This document shows positions 1 to 7,428 of a stretch of 64,000 nucleotides of DNA, in pieces (within the stretch, counting starts at the first letter, position 1; each line of letters starts with the position of its first letter). The position numbers and the translations under genes were made by a program. The notes under the pieces are model-generated. The model was not told the DNA's origin. It saw nothing but the letters and a program-made list of their open reading frames with translations, and ran no database searches. Origin of the DNA: Roseateles_B sp041913905 (lineage in GTDB: Bacteria > Pseudomonadota > Gammaproteobacteria > Burkholderiales > Burkholderiaceae_C); the NCBI GenBank assembly GCA_041913905.1, contig JAYSEK010000005.1, forward strand, positions 62,001-126,000, in the 5' to 3' direction.

Positions 1-2
1 GC

Positions 3-251
3 TCGCGCGACAAGCTGTTCTGGTTCCTGTGCGGCTGGCTGGGCGGCCCGGACTACTTCATCGAACGCTTCGGCCACCCACGCTTGCGGGCCCGGCACAT
101 GCCGTTCCGCATCGGCATTCGCGAGCGGGATCAGTGGATGGCGTGCATGCGCCAGGCCATGGCGGAGCTGGCGCTTGACCCAGCTTTGCAGAGCCGCCTG
201 GACGAGGCCTTCATGGGCACGGCGGACTGGATGCGCAATGTCGGCGGCTGA
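3..251 (+). CDS. Group II truncated haemoglobin, C-terminal part
   Basis: The open frame runs in from the left edge and ends with TGA at 249-251, so only the last 82 residues are visible. The pattern FWFLCGWLGGPDYFIERFGHP followed by LRARHMPFRIG and RDQWMACMRQAM matches the E-to-H helices of group II (trHbO/YjbI-type) truncated globins. The His in RHMPF fits the proximal haem ligand (F8), and the Trp in RDQWM is the conserved G8 Trp of the group. The likely role is binding O2 or detoxifying NO in the cytoplasm. The start and distal-pocket residues lie outside the window. Confidence 0.85.
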   Translation, partial: SRDKLFWFLCGWLGGPDYFIERFGHPRLRARHMPFRIGIRERDQWMACMRQAMAELALDPALQSRLDEAFMGTADWMRNVGG

Positions 252-334
252 ATTCACCTGGCACTGAAGGCTTGGAGGCGGCTGGTCGAGCCGGCCGCAT
301 TGAGCCTGCGCATCAGCCTCCACAGGGCTGGCGT

Positions 335-652
335 TCAGTGGATGTGGAACACGAACTCCTGCTCGAAGCCTTGGTCGCCCCGGCAACGATAGCTGCCAAG
401 CGCCGCTTGCACCGCATGCTGCAGGACGCGACGCGGACTGCTGTCCGTGCCACCGCTGGTGTACAGCATCTTCACTTCCACCACCCGGCCCATCTGTCGT
501 CGCGCATGGATCCTGAACACCGCGTGGCCCGCCCAGTTCACGGCAGGCAGCGTGGGCGTGACCATCACATCGCACAAGGCCTCCGCTTGCAGTGGCGGCG
601 TGGCATATGTAGCGCCATCTGTCGCCGTCGGCTCGCGGTGGCCCTGTTTGCG
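335..652 (-). pseudogene. Duplicated C-terminal domain of TonB-family protein (remnant)
   Basis: This minus-strand frame is open from 652 to a TGA at 335-337. It closely matches the last ~95 residues of the neighbouring intact TonB-like gene (683-1327): both share VxATP/VTP..PAVNW, RRxLQxAVQxALGxYxCxG and end in FHI. The proline-rich linker and membrane anchor are missing, and no ATG with a ribosome binding site precedes the homologous part; the first candidate starts are TTG (577) and CTG (592). Only 30 bp separate it from the stop of the intact gene, so it looks like a tandem duplication of the gene's 3' end. A periplasmic TonB domain without an anchor is unlikely to work, hence the pseudogene call. 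Confidence 0.55.
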
Positions 653-682
653 TCACCTAATTCTCAGGTCGCGATACCTTGC

Positions 683-1327
683 TCACTGGATGTGGAAGGT
701 GAACTCCTGCACGAAATACTGATTGCCCTGGCACTGGTAGGCGCCTAGCGCTGACTGCACCGCGTTCTGCAGAGCGCGGCGGGTGCGCCCGTCCATGCCC
801 CCCGAGATGCCCAGGAACTGGACTTCGGCCACCCGGCCTGCCACCAACTGTGCCTGGATCCGGAGCGTGGCCTGGCCACTCCAGTTCACGGCAGGGACCT
901 CCGGCGTGGCCATGACCTGGCAAATCGCTTCAGCCCGAAGTGGGCCCTGCGACTTGGCGGGGGGCTCGGCGACGCCGGTGCCGCCCAGCGTGCTGCCTGG
1001 GCCGGGCACGACATCGCGTGCCTTCGGCTCCGGTGCAGCTTCCACCGTGATGGGGGAGGGCGTCTGCTCGATGCGGATATCGGGCAGCGGCACCTGCGGT
1101 GTGGGCGGCGCGTTGAATTTCACCTGAGGAAGGTCGATCTGCGGCGGGTCGACCCGCGGCGGCTTGTCCGGCTTGTCGATGAACACGGCCGGCGGCGTCG
1201 TCTTCTTGATGAAGTGGGTGGCCAGGCCCGAGGCCAGCCCCCAAAGGATCAGGCCGTGGATCAGGATGACCAGGCCTATGCCTTTGACACTCCTCTTCGG
1301 GAGCTCCAGTGTGTGCAAGTCGTTCAT
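683..1327 (-). CDS. TonB-family energy transducer-like protein
   Basis: The 214-aa protein has a short cytoplasmic N-terminus, one membrane segment (about residues 14-35, GIGLVILIHGLILWGLASGL), a long Pro-rich periplasmic linker, and a C-terminal TonB/TolA-type domain with two Cys. This is the architecture of proteins that transmit proton-motive force to outer-membrane receptors. The start at 1327 is preceded by GAGAGG at a suitable distance; an in-frame start at 1366 lacks a comparable site. No exbB/exbD is adjacent in the window. A partial copy of its last domain follows immediately downstream. Confidence 0.75.
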   Translation of the reverse strand: MNDLHTLELPKRSVKGIGLVILIHGLILWGLASGLATHFIKKTTPPAVFIDKPDKPPRVDPPQIDLPQVKFNAPPTPQVPLPDIRIEQTPSPITVEAAPEPKARDVVPGPGSTLGGTGVAEPPAKSQGPLRAEAICQVMATPEVPAVNWSGQATLRIQAQLVAGRVAEVQFLGISGGMDGRTRRALQNAVQSALGAYQCQGNQYFVQEFTFHIQ

Positions 1328-1683
1328 GTGCGGTCCTCTCAGGGTTGGGTTCAATGAGAACAACACGGTGACACCGTCCCGGGCGGGCGCCTGGCGGGCC
1401 GCCGGGGAGCCTCCCGTCGGTGCATGCCGCCGGATCAGACTAACGAGCCTCCTGAGTGGGCGTCAATCGGGTTCTTCGTTGTGCGTGAGGATGTGGCCCA
1501 GCATCGACAGCACGGCACGCTGCAAGCTGGCATTCAGCTTGAGGCTGGATATTGGGCAAGTTTGCCCATTGATGCGGCGGCTGATATGCGACCGCTGATC
1601 AAGCCGATGGCACGGCGGGCGGATACGACGAACGGGGCTGCGGCTGAGTTCATCCGGCTGCTGGTTTCGTTACGGTGGGGGCT
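1328..1683. other. Intergenic region with a 16-bp palindrome
   Basis: No gene is supported in these 356 bases. They contain the upstream region of the TonB-like gene. A perfect palindrome, TGGGCAA-GT-TTGCCCA, at 1553-1568 could be an operator, although no adjacent regulator gene is visible. Confidence 0.4.
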
Positions 1684-2340
1684 TCAGGTGCCGTTGAGCA
1701 GCACCATCAATGCGCCAGCGCCGCCATCGCTGGGACGGGCCTGGACGAAGGCCAGCACCTCCTGCTTCTGCACCAGCCAGCGCCTCACGCGCGTCTTGAG
1801 GACGGGCTCCCGCCCCGGAGAGCCGTTGCCCTTGCCGTGCACGACTCGCACGCAGCGCATGCCGCGCCGGGCGCTGTCGTGGATGAAGCTGCCGAGCGCG
1901 TCGCGGGCCTGGTCCCGGCGCAGACCATGCAGGTCGATCTGGGCCTGCAGGGCCCAGTGGCCTCGTCGCAGCTTGCGAACCACCTCCAGGCTGATTTCAG
2001 GGCGGCGGAATGACAGCGTTTCGTCCGTTTCCAGCAGGGACTCGACGTCGAAGTCGTCTGACAGCGCCTGCCTCAGCACTGCCTGCTCGTCCAGCGCCCG
2101 CTGCCGCGGCTCCGGCAGCGGAGGTGCGCTGGCCAGCAGCACGCGGCCGGGGTCCGGCAGGTGCGTCACCGGGCCGACGCTCAGCTCGAAGAGCCGAGCC
2201 TCGCGTTCCATCAGGCGGCGCTGCGCCGCTTCGCGTTCGATGCGAATCTCTTCCTCGCGCTGGCGGCGTTGCAACTCCTTGTGCAACTGGCCCAGATCCT
2301 GCAAGGTGCGGAAAGACCCCGTGTCCATTTTTGGTTTCAT
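1684..2340 (-). CDS. Smr-domain protein (DNA/RNA nuclease-like)
   Basis: The 218-aa protein has a charged, coiled-coil-like N-terminus (about residues 15-55, rich in Arg/Glu/Gln) and a C-terminal Smr domain. The two Smr signature motifs are visible: IDLHGL near residue 138 and VVHGKG near residue 167. Smr domains occur alone or at the end of MutS2 and nick or cleave nucleic acid. The gene begins one base after the radC stop on the same strand, so the two form an operon, which fits a DNA-repair context. The stand-alone form has an uncertain cellular role. Confidence 0.85.
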   Translation of the reverse strand: MKPKMDTGSFRTLQDLGQLHKELQRRQREEEIRIEREAAQRRLMEREARLFELSVGPVTHLPDPGRVLLASAPPLPEPRQRALDEQAVLRQALSDDFDVESLLETDETLSFRRPEISLEVVRKLRRGHWALQAQIDLHGLRRDQARDALGSFIHDSARRGMRCVRVVHGKGNGSPGREPVLKTRVRRWLVQKQEVLAFVQARPSDGGAGALMVLLNGT

Positions 2341-2341
2341 G

Positions 2342-3013
2342 TCAGACCAGCCCCCGCTCGGCCATCGAGACGCAATGGCCGGCGGCCACGACGATGTGGT
2401 CCAGCACCCGCACGTCGATCAGCGCAAGCGCTGCGATCAGCCGCTGCGTCAGCTGTTCGTCGGCCCTGGAAGGTTCCGCGACGCCGGACGGGTGGTTGTG
2501 CGCCAGGATCAGGGCCGATGCCCGCAAGGCCAGTGCCCGTTTGACAACTTCGCGCGGGTAGACGCTGGTCTGGCTGAGCGTGCCGTGGAAAAGGACTTCC
2601 ATGCGGATGAGGCGGTGTTGGGCATCGAGAAACAGCACGGCAAAGGCCTCATGGTCCAGGTGGGCCAGTTGCAACTGCAGATAGGCTTTCACGGCGTCGG
2701 GGGCGTCAAAGGTGGTGCCGCGCTGCAGCCGGGACTGCAGGCTGCGGCGTGCGATCTCCAGCACCGCTGCCAGTTCGGCGCGTTTGGCCGGTCCCAGGCC
2801 CTTGATCGCCTTCAACTCCTGGAGGTCGGCGTTCATCAGTCCGGCCAGCCCGCCAAAGCGGTTCAGCAACTCCTCGGACAGATTGAGCACCGGCTTGCCC
2901 TTGAGCCCGGTGCGCAGCAGCAGGGCAACGAGTTCGGCATCGGCCAGGGCTGAAGCGCCGCGCGCCAGCAGCTTCTCGCGCGGCCGGGTGGCCGCAGGCA
3001 GTTCATGCAGCAT
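2342..3013 (-). CDS. radC: RadC-family JAB/MPN+ protein
   Basis: The 223-aa protein has an N-terminal helix-hairpin-helix-like region (KGLGPAKRAELAAVLEIARR, about residues 70-90) followed by a JAB/MPN+ domain carrying the metal-binding motif HNHPSG with the downstream Asp (about residues 172-185). This is the normal length and layout of chromosomal RadC. The family was long linked to DNA repair, but its biochemical role is unsettled. It is transcribed with the Smr gene just downstream. The region before the ATG is pyrimidine-rich on this strand, so there is no convincing Shine-Dalgarno. Confidence 0.93.
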   Translation of the reverse strand: MLHELPAATRPREKLLARGASALADAELVALLLRTGLKGKPVLNLSEELLNRFGGLAGLMNADLQELKAIKGLGPAKRAELAAVLEIARRSLQSRLQRGTTFDAPDAVKAYLQLQLAHLDHEAFAVLFLDAQHRLIRMEVLFHGTLSQTSVYPREVVKRALALRASALILAHNHPSGVAEPSRADEQLTQRLIAALALIDVRVLDHIVVAAGHCVSMAERGLV

Positions 3014-3191
3014 GGGAGCAGGAGAAAAAAGTAAGGAGGAGGGAACGAAGTTCTGGAGCGAAGTTTTGAACTGACAGGCTTGAGCTGGGCCAAGGGAATC
3101 GAGCGAAATGCCGAGGGCGCAGCGCCAGCATTGTCGTCCAGCCTAAAATCCGCCGCAGCGACAAAGACACCGGCCTCGGCGCCGGGACAGC

Positions 3192-3635
3192 ATGAATCTC
3201 ATCCAACAAGGGTCCTTTTTAACCTTGCACTACCGTCTGGCCGGCCCCGATGGGGCAGACATCGTCAACACCTTTGACGACAAGCCGGCCACCCTGTCCC
3301 TGGGAGCGGGGCAGCTGGCGCCCGCGATCGAAGCACGCCTGATCGGACTGGCCGAGGGCGCGCATGCCCGCTTCGAACTGGCGGCTGGTGAAGCGTTCGG
3401 CGAGCGCAACCCCGACATGCTGCAGCGGGTTAAACGGGCCCTGCTGGACGAATTGGGTGATCCGGACCAGACCTATGCCGTGGGCGACGTGATCGAATTC
3501 CCCACGCCGGACGGCACAGGCAGCTATGCCGGCCTGGTGCGCGAGGTTGGCGAGGATTGGCTGCTGTTCGACTTCAATCACCCGCTGGCGGGCCAGCCGG
3601 TGAGCTTCGAAGTCCAGATCATCGGGGTGCTGTGA
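3192..3635 (+). CDS. fkpB: FKBP-type peptidyl-prolyl isomerase (SlpA/FkpB)
   Basis: The 147-aa protein matches SlpA/FkpB: an FKBP core beginning with FLTLHYRL, LSLGAGQLAPAIEARLIGL (the family pattern for the active-site helix), an inserted IF domain with GEAFGERNPDMLQRV, and the closing strand DFNHPLAGQPVSFEVQI. It catalyses cis-trans isomerisation of prolyl bonds and has chaperone activity in the cytoplasm. The stop overlaps the ispH start by one base (TGATG at 3633-3637). The fkpB-ispH pairing is the classical gene order in proteobacteria. Confidence 0.95.
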   Translation: MNLIQQGSFLTLHYRLAGPDGADIVNTFDDKPATLSLGAGQLAPAIEARLIGLAEGAHARFELAAGEAFGERNPDMLQRVKRALLDELGDPDQTYAVGDVIEFPTPDGTGSYAGLVREVGEDWLLFDFNHPLAGQPVSFEVQIIGVL

Positions 3636-4618
3636 TGAGCGAACAGGTCCAGCAATCCCTGGGTGAAGTCCTGCTGGCCGAGCCGCGCGGTTTCTGCGCG
3701 GGTGTGGACCGGGCGATCGAGATCGTCGAGCGCGCCCTGCAGAAGTTCGGGGCGCCCATCTATGTGCGTCATGAGATCGTGCACAACACCTTCGTGGTCA
3801 ACGATCTCAAGGCCAAAGGCGCCATCTTCATCGAAGACCTTGCCGAGGTGCCGCCAGGTGCCACCCTCATCTTCAGTGCCCATGGCGTGAGCCAGGCGGT
3901 GCGTCAGGAAGCGGCCGCGCGTGGCTTCCAGGTCTATGACGCCACCTGCCCGCTGGTCACTAAAGTCCATGTCGAAGTCGCCAAGCTGCACCGTGAGGGC
4001 TACGAGTTCATCATGATTGGCCACAAGGGGCACCCGGAGGTCGAAGGCACCATGGGCCAGCTCAGCGACGGCATCTACCTCGTGGAAGAAGTGGCCGACG
4101 TGCCCCACGTGCGCGTGAAGGATCCGGCCAGGCTGGCGGTGGTCACGCAGACGACCTTGAGCGTGGATGACGCCGCCGAGATCCTGGCCGCGGTGAAGCG
4201 GCACTTCCCGCTGGTCCGCGAGCCCAAGAAGCAGGACATCTGCTACGCCACGCAGAACCGGCAGGATGCCGTCAAGCTGCTGGCGCCGCAGGTGGACGTG
4301 GTCATCGTGGTGGGCAGCCCCACCAGCTCCAACAGCAACCGGCTGCGCGAACTGGCCGAGCGCCTGGGCACGCCGGCTTACATGGTCGATGGTGCCGAGG
4401 ATCTGCAGGCGGCCTGGTTCGAAGGACGCCAGCGCGTGGGCCTGACCGCCGGTGCATCGGCGCCCGACGTGCTCGTGCAGGCCGTGATCGCCCGGCTGCG
4501 CGCCCTGGGCGCCACCACGGTGCGCAGCCTGCCTGGTGTGGAAGAGCATGTGCGCTTTCCGCTGCCCATGGGGCTGGGCGACAAGTCCATGGCTGAGCAC
4601 GCGGCTTCCCGATCTTGA
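3635..4618 (+). CDS. ispH: 4-hydroxy-3-methylbut-2-enyl diphosphate reductase
   Basis: IspH (327 aa) is the [4Fe-4S] enzyme of the last step of the MEP isoprenoid pathway, converting HMBPP to IPP and DMAPP. The three cluster-ligating cysteines are visible in PRGFCAGVDRAI (N-terminus), DATCPLVTKVH (about residue 107) and DICYATQNRQ (about residue 204). The HEIVHN and SAHGV motifs and the substrate-binding VGSPTSSNSNRL are also present. The ATG at 3635 overlaps the fkpB stop, which implies translational coupling. A further 26 in-frame codons upstream lie inside fkpB and are not part of the protein. Confidence 0.98.
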   Translation: MSEQVQQSLGEVLLAEPRGFCAGVDRAIEIVERALQKFGAPIYVRHEIVHNTFVVNDLKAKGAIFIEDLAEVPPGATLIFSAHGVSQAVRQEAAARGFQVYDATCPLVTKVHVEVAKLHREGYEFIMIGHKGHPEVEGTMGQLSDGIYLVEEVADVPHVRVKDPARLAVVTQTTLSVDDAAEILAAVKRHFPLVREPKKQDICYATQNRQDAVKLLAPQVDVVIVVGSPTSSNSNRLRELAERLGTPAYMVDGAEDLQAAWFEGRQRVGLTAGASAPDVLVQAVIARLRALGATTVRSLPGVEEHVRFPLPMGLGDKSMAEHAASRS

Positions 4619-4720
4619 CGCTGTCCCGTCCTTGACCGGCCGCTTCGGCCATCCTTTGAGGGCGTGCCGGATCCGGCCCGTCCTGTGCCTAGAATTCCCT
4701 CCCTTGAGACGAGGACCCCC

Positions 4721-6016
4721 ATGCTTGACCTGACCCTGCTGCGCAAGGACCTGGACGCCGTCATTGCGCGTCTGCAAAGCCGCAAGAACCCGCAAACCTT
4801 TCTCGATGTCGAGCGCTTCAAGGCCCTGGAGGCCGAGCGCAAGGCCGTGCAGACCCGCACAGAGGAACTGCAGGCGCGCCGCAATGCCCTCTCCAAGCAG
4901 ATCGGCATGAAGAAGGGCAAGGGCGAGGATGCCTCGGCCGAAATGGCTGAGGTCGGCGGCATCGGCGACGAGCTGAAAGCCGGCGCCGAGCGCCTGGATG
5001 CCATCCAGCAGGAACTGAGCGCCATGCTGATGAGTGTGCCCAACCTGCCGCACGAGTCCGTGCCGGTGGGGGCTGATGAAACCGGCAACGTCGAGGTGCG
5101 GCGCTGGGGCACGCCCAAGGCCTTCGACTTCGAGCTGAAGGACCATGTGGATCTGGGGGCCCCGCTGGGCCTGGACTTCGAAACCGGCGCCAAGCTCAGC
5201 GGTTCGCGCTTCACGTTCCTGAAGGGCCCGGCCGCGCGTCTGCATCGCGCTTTGGCGCAGTTCATGCTCGATGTGCAGACCGGCGAGCATGGCTATACCG
5301 AGTGCTACACGCCCTACATCGTCAACCGCGAGGTGCTGGAGGGCACGGGCCAGCTGCCCAAGTTCAAGGAAGACATGTTCTGGGTGCTGCGGGGTGGGGA
5401 TGATCAGGCGGCCGAGCAGTACCTGATCTCGACCTCCGAAATCTCGCTGACCAACACCGTGCGCGAGCAGGTGCTGGATGCGGCCCAGCTGCCCATCAAG
5501 CTCACCGCCCACAGCCCCTGCTTCCGTTCGGAAGCGGGCAGTGCGGGGCGGGACACCCGCGGGCTGATTCGCCAGCACCAGTTCGACAAGGTCGAGATGG
5601 TGCAGATCGTCCATCCGGAGAAAAGCTACGAAGCGCTGGACGAGATGGTGGGCCACGCCGAGGCCATCCTGCAGAAGCTGGGCCTGCCGTACCGCGTGAT
5701 GAGCCTGTGCACGGGCGACATGGGCTTCGGTGCGGCCAAGACCTATGACCTCGAGGTGTGGGTGCCCGCGCAGGGCGTCTACCGCGAGATCAGTTCCTGC
5801 TCGAACTGCGAGGCCTTCCAGGCGCGACGCATGCAGGCACGTTTCAAGAACGCCCAGGGCAAGAACGAGCTGGTGCACACCCTCAATGGTTCCGGCCTCG
5901 CCGTGGGTCGGACCCTGGTCGCCGTGCTCGAGAACTACCAGAACGCCGATGGCAGCATCACCGTGCCTGAGGCGCTGCGCCCCTACCTGGGCGGCCTGGC
6001 TGTACTGAAGGCCTGA
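4721..6016 (+). CDS. serS: Seryl-tRNA synthetase
   Basis: The 431-aa class II aminoacyl-tRNA synthetase has an N-terminal coiled-coil arm that grips the long variable arm of tRNA-Ser (about residues 1-110). The catalytic core follows, with motif 2 around FRSEAGSAGRDTRGLIRQHQF and motif 3 at the C-terminus (NGSGLAVGRTLVAVLENYQ). The start at 4721 follows GAGACGAGGA. A gene for its own substrate, tRNA-Ser(CGA), lies 95 bp downstream under a separate promoter. That tRNA gene is the insertion site of the mobile element. Confidence 0.98.
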   Translation: MLDLTLLRKDLDAVIARLQSRKNPQTFLDVERFKALEAERKAVQTRTEELQARRNALSKQIGMKKGKGEDASAEMAEVGGIGDELKAGAERLDAIQQELSAMLMSVPNLPHESVPVGADETGNVEVRRWGTPKAFDFELKDHVDLGAPLGLDFETGAKLSGSRFTFLKGPAARLHRALAQFMLDVQTGEHGYTECYTPYIVNREVLEGTGQLPKFKEDMFWVLRGGDDQAAEQYLISTSEISLTNTVREQVLDAAQLPIKLTAHSPCFRSEAGSAGRDTRGLIRQHQFDKVEMVQIVHPEKSYEALDEMVGHAEAILQKLGLPYRVMSLCTGDMGFGAAKTYDLEVWVPAQGVYREISSCSNCEAFQARRMQARFKNAQGKNELVHTLNGSGLAVGRTLVAVLENYQNADGSITVPEALRPYLGGLAVLKA

Positions 6017-6040
6017 TTTTTTCGCGCATCAGGCTAAAAA
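6011..6040 (+). terminator. Possible serS terminator hairpin
   Basis: GCCTGAT at 6011-6017 pairs with ATCAGGC at 6028-6034 across a 10-nt T-rich loop, overlapping the serS stop region. The tail after the stem is TAAAAA rather than T-rich, so termination on the serS strand would be weak. Confidence 0.3.
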
Positions 6041-6043
6041 TGC

Positions 6044-6071
6044 TTGGTGCGGCGAAAAATGCCGCTATACT
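6044..6071 (+). promoter_or_regulatory. Sigma-70-type promoter of tRNA-Ser
   Basis: TTGGTG (6044-6049) and TATACT (6066-6071) are separated by 16 bp and lie about 40 bp before the mature tRNA 5' end. This spacing and position are right for a tRNA promoter. It stays on the chromosome side of the attachment site, so the tRNA is still transcribed after element insertion. Confidence 0.65.
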
Positions 6072-6111
6072 AGTGGGCTTACTCGCTAACAACCACGCGA
6101 GCACCGAATCA

Positions 6112-6202
<91 letters not shown>

Positions 6203-6225
6203 AAACAGCTTGTTGATCAAGCACT

Positions 6226-6254
6226 TAGGCCACCGAAAGGTGGCCTATTTCATT
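6226..6254 (+). terminator. tRNA terminator carried by the element
   Basis: TAGGCCACC (6226-6234) pairs perfectly with GGTGGCCTA (6239-6247) around a GAAA tetraloop, followed by TTTCATTT. It sits just inside the element, 24 bp after the tRNA, and so ends the reconstituted tRNA transcript. The original chromosomal terminator, a different hairpin, remains beyond attR at 25426. Confidence 0.8.
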
Positions 6255-6682
6255 TCTGCGGTACGTCGCGGTGACCCTCGATGTACCGCTGTGATGCAGC
6301 GACTTTTCCCTCTGCGGTTTCCCAATGGTTCCCGAAGACCTACGGCCCTCAGGCATGGCGGATCGTGCCGGGATGTGGGGTGAAACGCAAGGGGGCCGAG
6401 GTACGTCGCGGGCTTGAATGCACGGAGTGGGCTGTGATAGGCTAAGACTGTCGGACAAACCTCTGATAGCCGTCTGGTTCCCCGACCCTTACGGTGAGAA
6501 AGGCAGAGATAAGAGCCGACCGGCCCCGTCGCCCCACACGCCTGGATCAGGTTTGAATGTGGAAGCTAGAAAGATGGCGGGGGTTCTCACTAGAGAACGC
6601 GCTTGCAGCAGCGCTGGACAAGAGCACAAACAGGCCATGAAAAAGCCTAGTCGGTCCTTCTCTGTTATGGAGTGGACCGCCT
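6255..6682. other. Left-end noncoding region of the element with repeats
   Basis: No gene is convincing in this 428-bp stretch. GGTACGTCGCGG occurs twice in direct orientation (6261-6272 and 6400-6411). GCGGTAC at 6258-6264 is mirrored by GTACCGC at 6283-6289, and GTTCTC-ACTA-GAGAAC is an inverted repeat at 6583-6598. Their position beside attL suggests integrase or excisionase arm sites, or an operator for the first genes. This is inference from position only. Confidence 0.4.
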
Positions 6683-7090
6683 ATGAATCAGGCTATCCCA
6701 CAAGACGCCCAGCATTCCGAATCGATCGCGCAGCTTGATCGCCTGGCCGAGGCTCGGCGTCGCGAGTTCGCCCGGCTTCAGGCGCATTTCCGTGGCGCCG
6801 TCCGCGCACAGCTGAAGCCGTTAGCGCATGCAATCGGCATCGCGGAGCGGACTGTTCGAAATAACGCCAACATGCTGAAGATCAACGGCTATGAGATCAG
6901 GCCGGCACAGGTCTGTGGGCGTGTGACCTTCGACCTGGAAGAGGTCGCCAATGCGCTGGCTCTCGGCGCCATTCAGGCTCCTCCGCCGGCGCGCGTGGTT
7001 GCGCGCAGGGAGAGGGTGCTTGCGACACCCAAAGGCCGAGCCAAGAAAGCGGATCTGGCTGCACAGATCCAGGTAGGAGCAGCGCAATGA
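6683..7090 (+). CDS. Putative helix-turn-helix protein of the element
   Basis: This 135-aa basic protein has no confident family match by eye. The segment LKPLAHAIGIAERTVRNNAN (about residues 49-68) looks like a helix-turn-helix, and the C-terminal tail is Arg/Lys/Ala-rich. An upstream GGAGT supports the ATG at 6683. It is the first gene from attL and overlaps the next gene by ATGA, so the two are probably translated together. A role as excisionase or transcriptional regulator of the element would fit its position, but is inferred. Confidence 0.6.
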   Translation: MNQAIPQDAQHSESIAQLDRLAEARRREFARLQAHFRGAVRAQLKPLAHAIGIAERTVRNNANMLKINGYEIRPAQVCGRVTFDLEEVANALALGAIQAPPPARVVARRERVLATPKGRAKKADLAAQIQVGAAQ

Positions 7091-7317
7091 GCGGGCTGCC
7101 TGACCTCATCGACTTGCGCCGTATCGATCACCTGCTCCCATGGACGAACGCCTCTTTGCGCACACTGAAATGGCGTGGCACCGTGACCTGGCTGGAGCGG
7201 CAGGGGCGACATCTCTATGCCCGTCGCGACGGGATGCTGGCCCACCTGCGCGGCCTCGGCATGGATGCCAAGGCCTACGAAATCGAACTGCTCTTGGAAA
7301 AGGAGGGCGGCCGCTAA
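7087..7317 (+). CDS. Small putative DNA-binding protein
   Basis: This 76-aa protein starts inside the stop codon of the preceding gene (ATGA, 7087-7090). The stretch LLPWTNASLRTLKWRGTV (about residues 16-33) followed by RQGRHLYARRDGMLAHLRG resembles the compact winged-helix of AlpA/excisionase-type proteins, where a helix-turn-helix is followed by a basic wing. No database family is claimed. With its coupled neighbour it may control excision or expression of the replication gene that follows. Confidence 0.55.
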   Translation: MSGLPDLIDLRRIDHLLPWTNASLRTLKWRGTVTWLERQGRHLYARRDGMLAHLRGLGMDAKAYEIELLLEKEGGR

Positions 7318-7393
7318 CTGTGGATAGTCGACGGCCGCCGGGGTAGGACTGTGCTGTTCCTAGAGAGAGAAGCCAGTGTGCCCGTCACAGTTC

Positions 7394-7407
7394 GTTGACG
7401 TGTCAAC
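7394..7407. promoter_or_regulatory. Palindromic operator candidate 1 (GTTGAC-N2-GTCAAC)
   Basis: The perfect inverted repeat GTTGAC-GT-GTCAAC lies 22 bp before the start of the initiator-like gene. The same core with AC in the centre recurs at 9965-9978, in front of the mobilization genes. Both copies are followed by AG. Two copies in the two control regions of one element suggest a shared element-encoded regulator. Confidence 0.55.
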
Positions 7408-7428
7408 AGTTTGCGGCCGCGTGCGGCC

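Noticed and set aside
3578..5878. 766-codon open frame on the minus strand across ispH and serS
   Set aside because: It lies antisense to two unmistakable genes; long antisense frames are expected in DNA this rich in G and C. The same applies to long frames opposite the genes at 28.4-30.4, 34.6-36.8 and 56.2-58.9 kb.
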